From an uncultured Bacilli bacterium (GTDB lineage: Bacteria; Bacillota_I; Bacilli_A; RF39; UBA660): DNA of 6,899 bases. Made by a program: the position numbers and the translations under genes. Positions 5,844 to 6,899 of the stretch are shown piece after piece; within the stretch, counting starts at the first letter, position 1, and each line of letters begins with the position of its first letter. The stretch covers positions 1 to 6,899 of the forward strand of contig CALVUU010000117.1 in assembly GCA_944363655.1 (NCBI GenBank), read 5' to 3'. The notes below the pieces were generated by a model. The model saw only the letters and a program-made list of their open reading frames with translations. It made no database searches and was not told the DNA's origin.

Positions 5844-6899
5844 AATTAATGCGATAGGGATCAGATTCTGTTCCGGATCCCCCGGTGAGAGTTACATTGG
5901 AGTTTAGGTAGAATGTTGGTCTGATATCTGCTTCTACTGTATAAATCTCAACCAATTCGACATAACCAAACTTAGTTATGAAGAAAGCACCAATCCAATC
6001 ATCCGAAGAACGTATAGTCCATTCTTTCCATCCCGTATATAACCAATTATTAGAACTTACATTTTCATATAAAATTGAACTTACTCCATATTTCCAATAA
6101 TTTGGACTTGTGGCATAGCCATAATCTGAAACGTACATTAAGCCCATTTTGGCACTATATGTTGTTGGCTCTGCTGGACTTACTATTTCATTTTGATAAA
6201 CTTGTTTTGAGTTTCCATTAGTTATACTATCGCTTGTATTTCCTCCGACTTGCCAGTTTGTTGTTGCTATTTTACTTGACCATGTACTTCCTAATCCATT
6301 TAAATATGTTCCATTTAATACACCTGTATTTAACGTACTTTCACTCCATGTATTACTATGATTCGAGCTTGATCCACTCCAATAATTCTCTCCTATTCTT
6401 GTGTTTTTTATTAGTTTTACTTGATTTCCAAACACGCCAATGATTCTGTACAAATTATCACTTGAGCATGTTGCTGCTGTTGAGCCAAAACAGACATAAT
6501 TATTGGGATTGGCTCCACTAAAACGGTATGAATTATCTCCTGCTTCAAGTGAACCATATGTTCCGCTTCCATCATGATAATAAATACCATCTACTCCATC
6601 TCCAACAATAGAATTAAATTTTTTTATACAACTTGCTAAATTTTCTCCGCTTGTACACACTTCAGCTAATGTTGATGGATTGTCCGTTGTTGCGCTGACA
6701 CTTTTTTGGCTTGATTGATGTCCTGCTGTATCTGTTACATATACTCTAAATGTGTATTGTGTACCTGCACTTAATCCTGTAAATGTATAACTACTACTTG
6801 TACTACTTACATAACTACTTCCATTATTACTTGAATAATAATATCTACTTATACTATTACTTCCTCCACTCGCTGTTACATTTATAGTTACACTATCAC
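5842..6899 (-). CDS. C-terminal part of a secreted or surface protein with FN3-like and Trp-rich C-terminal domains (runs off right edge)
   Basis: The frame is open from base 6897 to the TAA at 5844-5842 (351 residues); the N-terminus lies beyond the window. The GTG at 6660 is an internal Val codon, not a start, because coding continues upstream. The first ~72 residues look like a fibronectin type III domain: DSVTINVTAS, a Ser/Tyr-rich stretch, then GLSAGTQYTFRVYVTDTAG. A linker leads to a Cys-containing segment (VCTSGENLASCIKKF), then YYHDGSGTYG, NPNNYVCFGS and NLYRIIGVFGNQVKLIK. The C-terminal part has GLMYVSDYGYA, GWKEWTIRSSD and DIRPTFYLNS, ending GSGTESDPYRIN. The GW-EWT, GYV and IRP-F-L spacing recalls DUF6273 or formylglycine-generating-enzyme/C-type-lectin-like folds, which I infer from motif style only. 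No sortase motif is seen at the C-terminus. Repeated FN3-like tracts suggest a cell-envelope adhesin or extracellular protein. The last ~50 bases of coding sequence are distinctly GC-richer than the rest. Confidence 0.82.
   Translation of the reverse strand, partial: DSVTINVTASGGSNSISRYYYSSNNGSSYVSSTSSSYTFTGLSAGTQYTFRVYVTDTAGHQSSQKSVSATTDNPSTLAEVCTSGENLASCIKKFNSIVGDGVDGIYYHDGSGTYGSLEAGDNSYRFSGANPNNYVCFGSTAATCSSDNLYRIIGVFGNQVKLIKNTRIGENYWSGSSSNHSNTWSESTLNTGVLNGTYLNGLGSTWSSKIATTNWQVGGNTSDSITNGNSKQVYQNEIVSPAEPTTYSAKMGLMYVSDYGYATSPNYWKYGVSSILYENVSSNNWLYTGWKEWTIRSSDDWIGAFFITKFGYVELVEIYTVEADIRPTFYLNSNVTLTGGSGTESDPYRIN

Noticed and set aside
6234..6443. Plus-strand 69-residue Leu/Tyr-rich frame
   Set aside because: It is antisense to the surface protein and is explained by the complement of Ser/Asn/Thr-rich codons.
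6660..6660. Start of the right-edge protein at 6660
   Set aside because: The codon is GTG (Val) within a continuous frame that encodes an FN3-like domain out to the window end. No ribosome binding site precedes it.
1..6899. Mycoplasma-type genetic code (TGA as Trp)
   Set aside because: Trp is encoded by TGG throughout and no frame needs TGA to be read through, so the standard bacterial code suffices despite the AT richness.

Overview
The window comes from a very AT-rich, low-GC Gram-positive-like bacterium. The A/T-ending codons, purine-rich Shine-Dalgarno sites, sigma-70/sigma-A type promoters and the style of the surface proteins suggest an uncultured gut Bacilli or Mollicutes-related lineage (RF39-like). 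That placement is an inference from sequence style, not a database match. TGG encodes Trp and no in-frame TGA is needed, so the standard bacterial code applies rather than the Mycoplasma code.

Layout: (1) 1-328, minus: the N-terminal part of a membrane-anchored surface protein that runs off the left edge. (2) 329-442: a divergent intergenic region holding a long, nearly perfect inverted repeat (368-406). (3) 443-646, plus: a 67-residue XRE-type HTH regulator with its own terminator. (4) About 706-1020: a compact symmetrical locus. Two face-to-face promoters, both with 17-bp spacers, start transcription at the outer ends of a 26-bp imperfect inverted repeat. The plus strand encodes a 25-residue hydrophobic peptide with a strong ribosome binding site. 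The minus strand would give a ~75-nt RNA ending at a U-tailed hairpin just past the peptide stop codon. This looks like a type I toxin-antitoxin module and is the most interesting feature here. (5) 1029-3489, minus: lemA followed by a large DUF2207-family membrane protein, with a terminator-like hairpin between them. (6) 3560-5737, minus: priA, the replication-restart helicase, with a good promoter. It carries DEED in place of the usual DEEH motif. (7) 5842-6899, minus: the C-terminal part of a secreted or surface protein, with a fibronectin-III-like domain and a Trp-rich C-terminal domain, running off the right edge.

From priA through lemA to the DUF2207 gene all genes point the same way. 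No strong terminator follows priA, so read-through into lemA is possible, although lemA has its own probable promoter. No terminator is seen between the DUF2207 gene and the U-tailed hairpin at 910-943. That hairpin may therefore end both the lemA-DUF2207 transcript and the small antisense RNA. No tRNA, rRNA, CRISPR array or transposase is visible.
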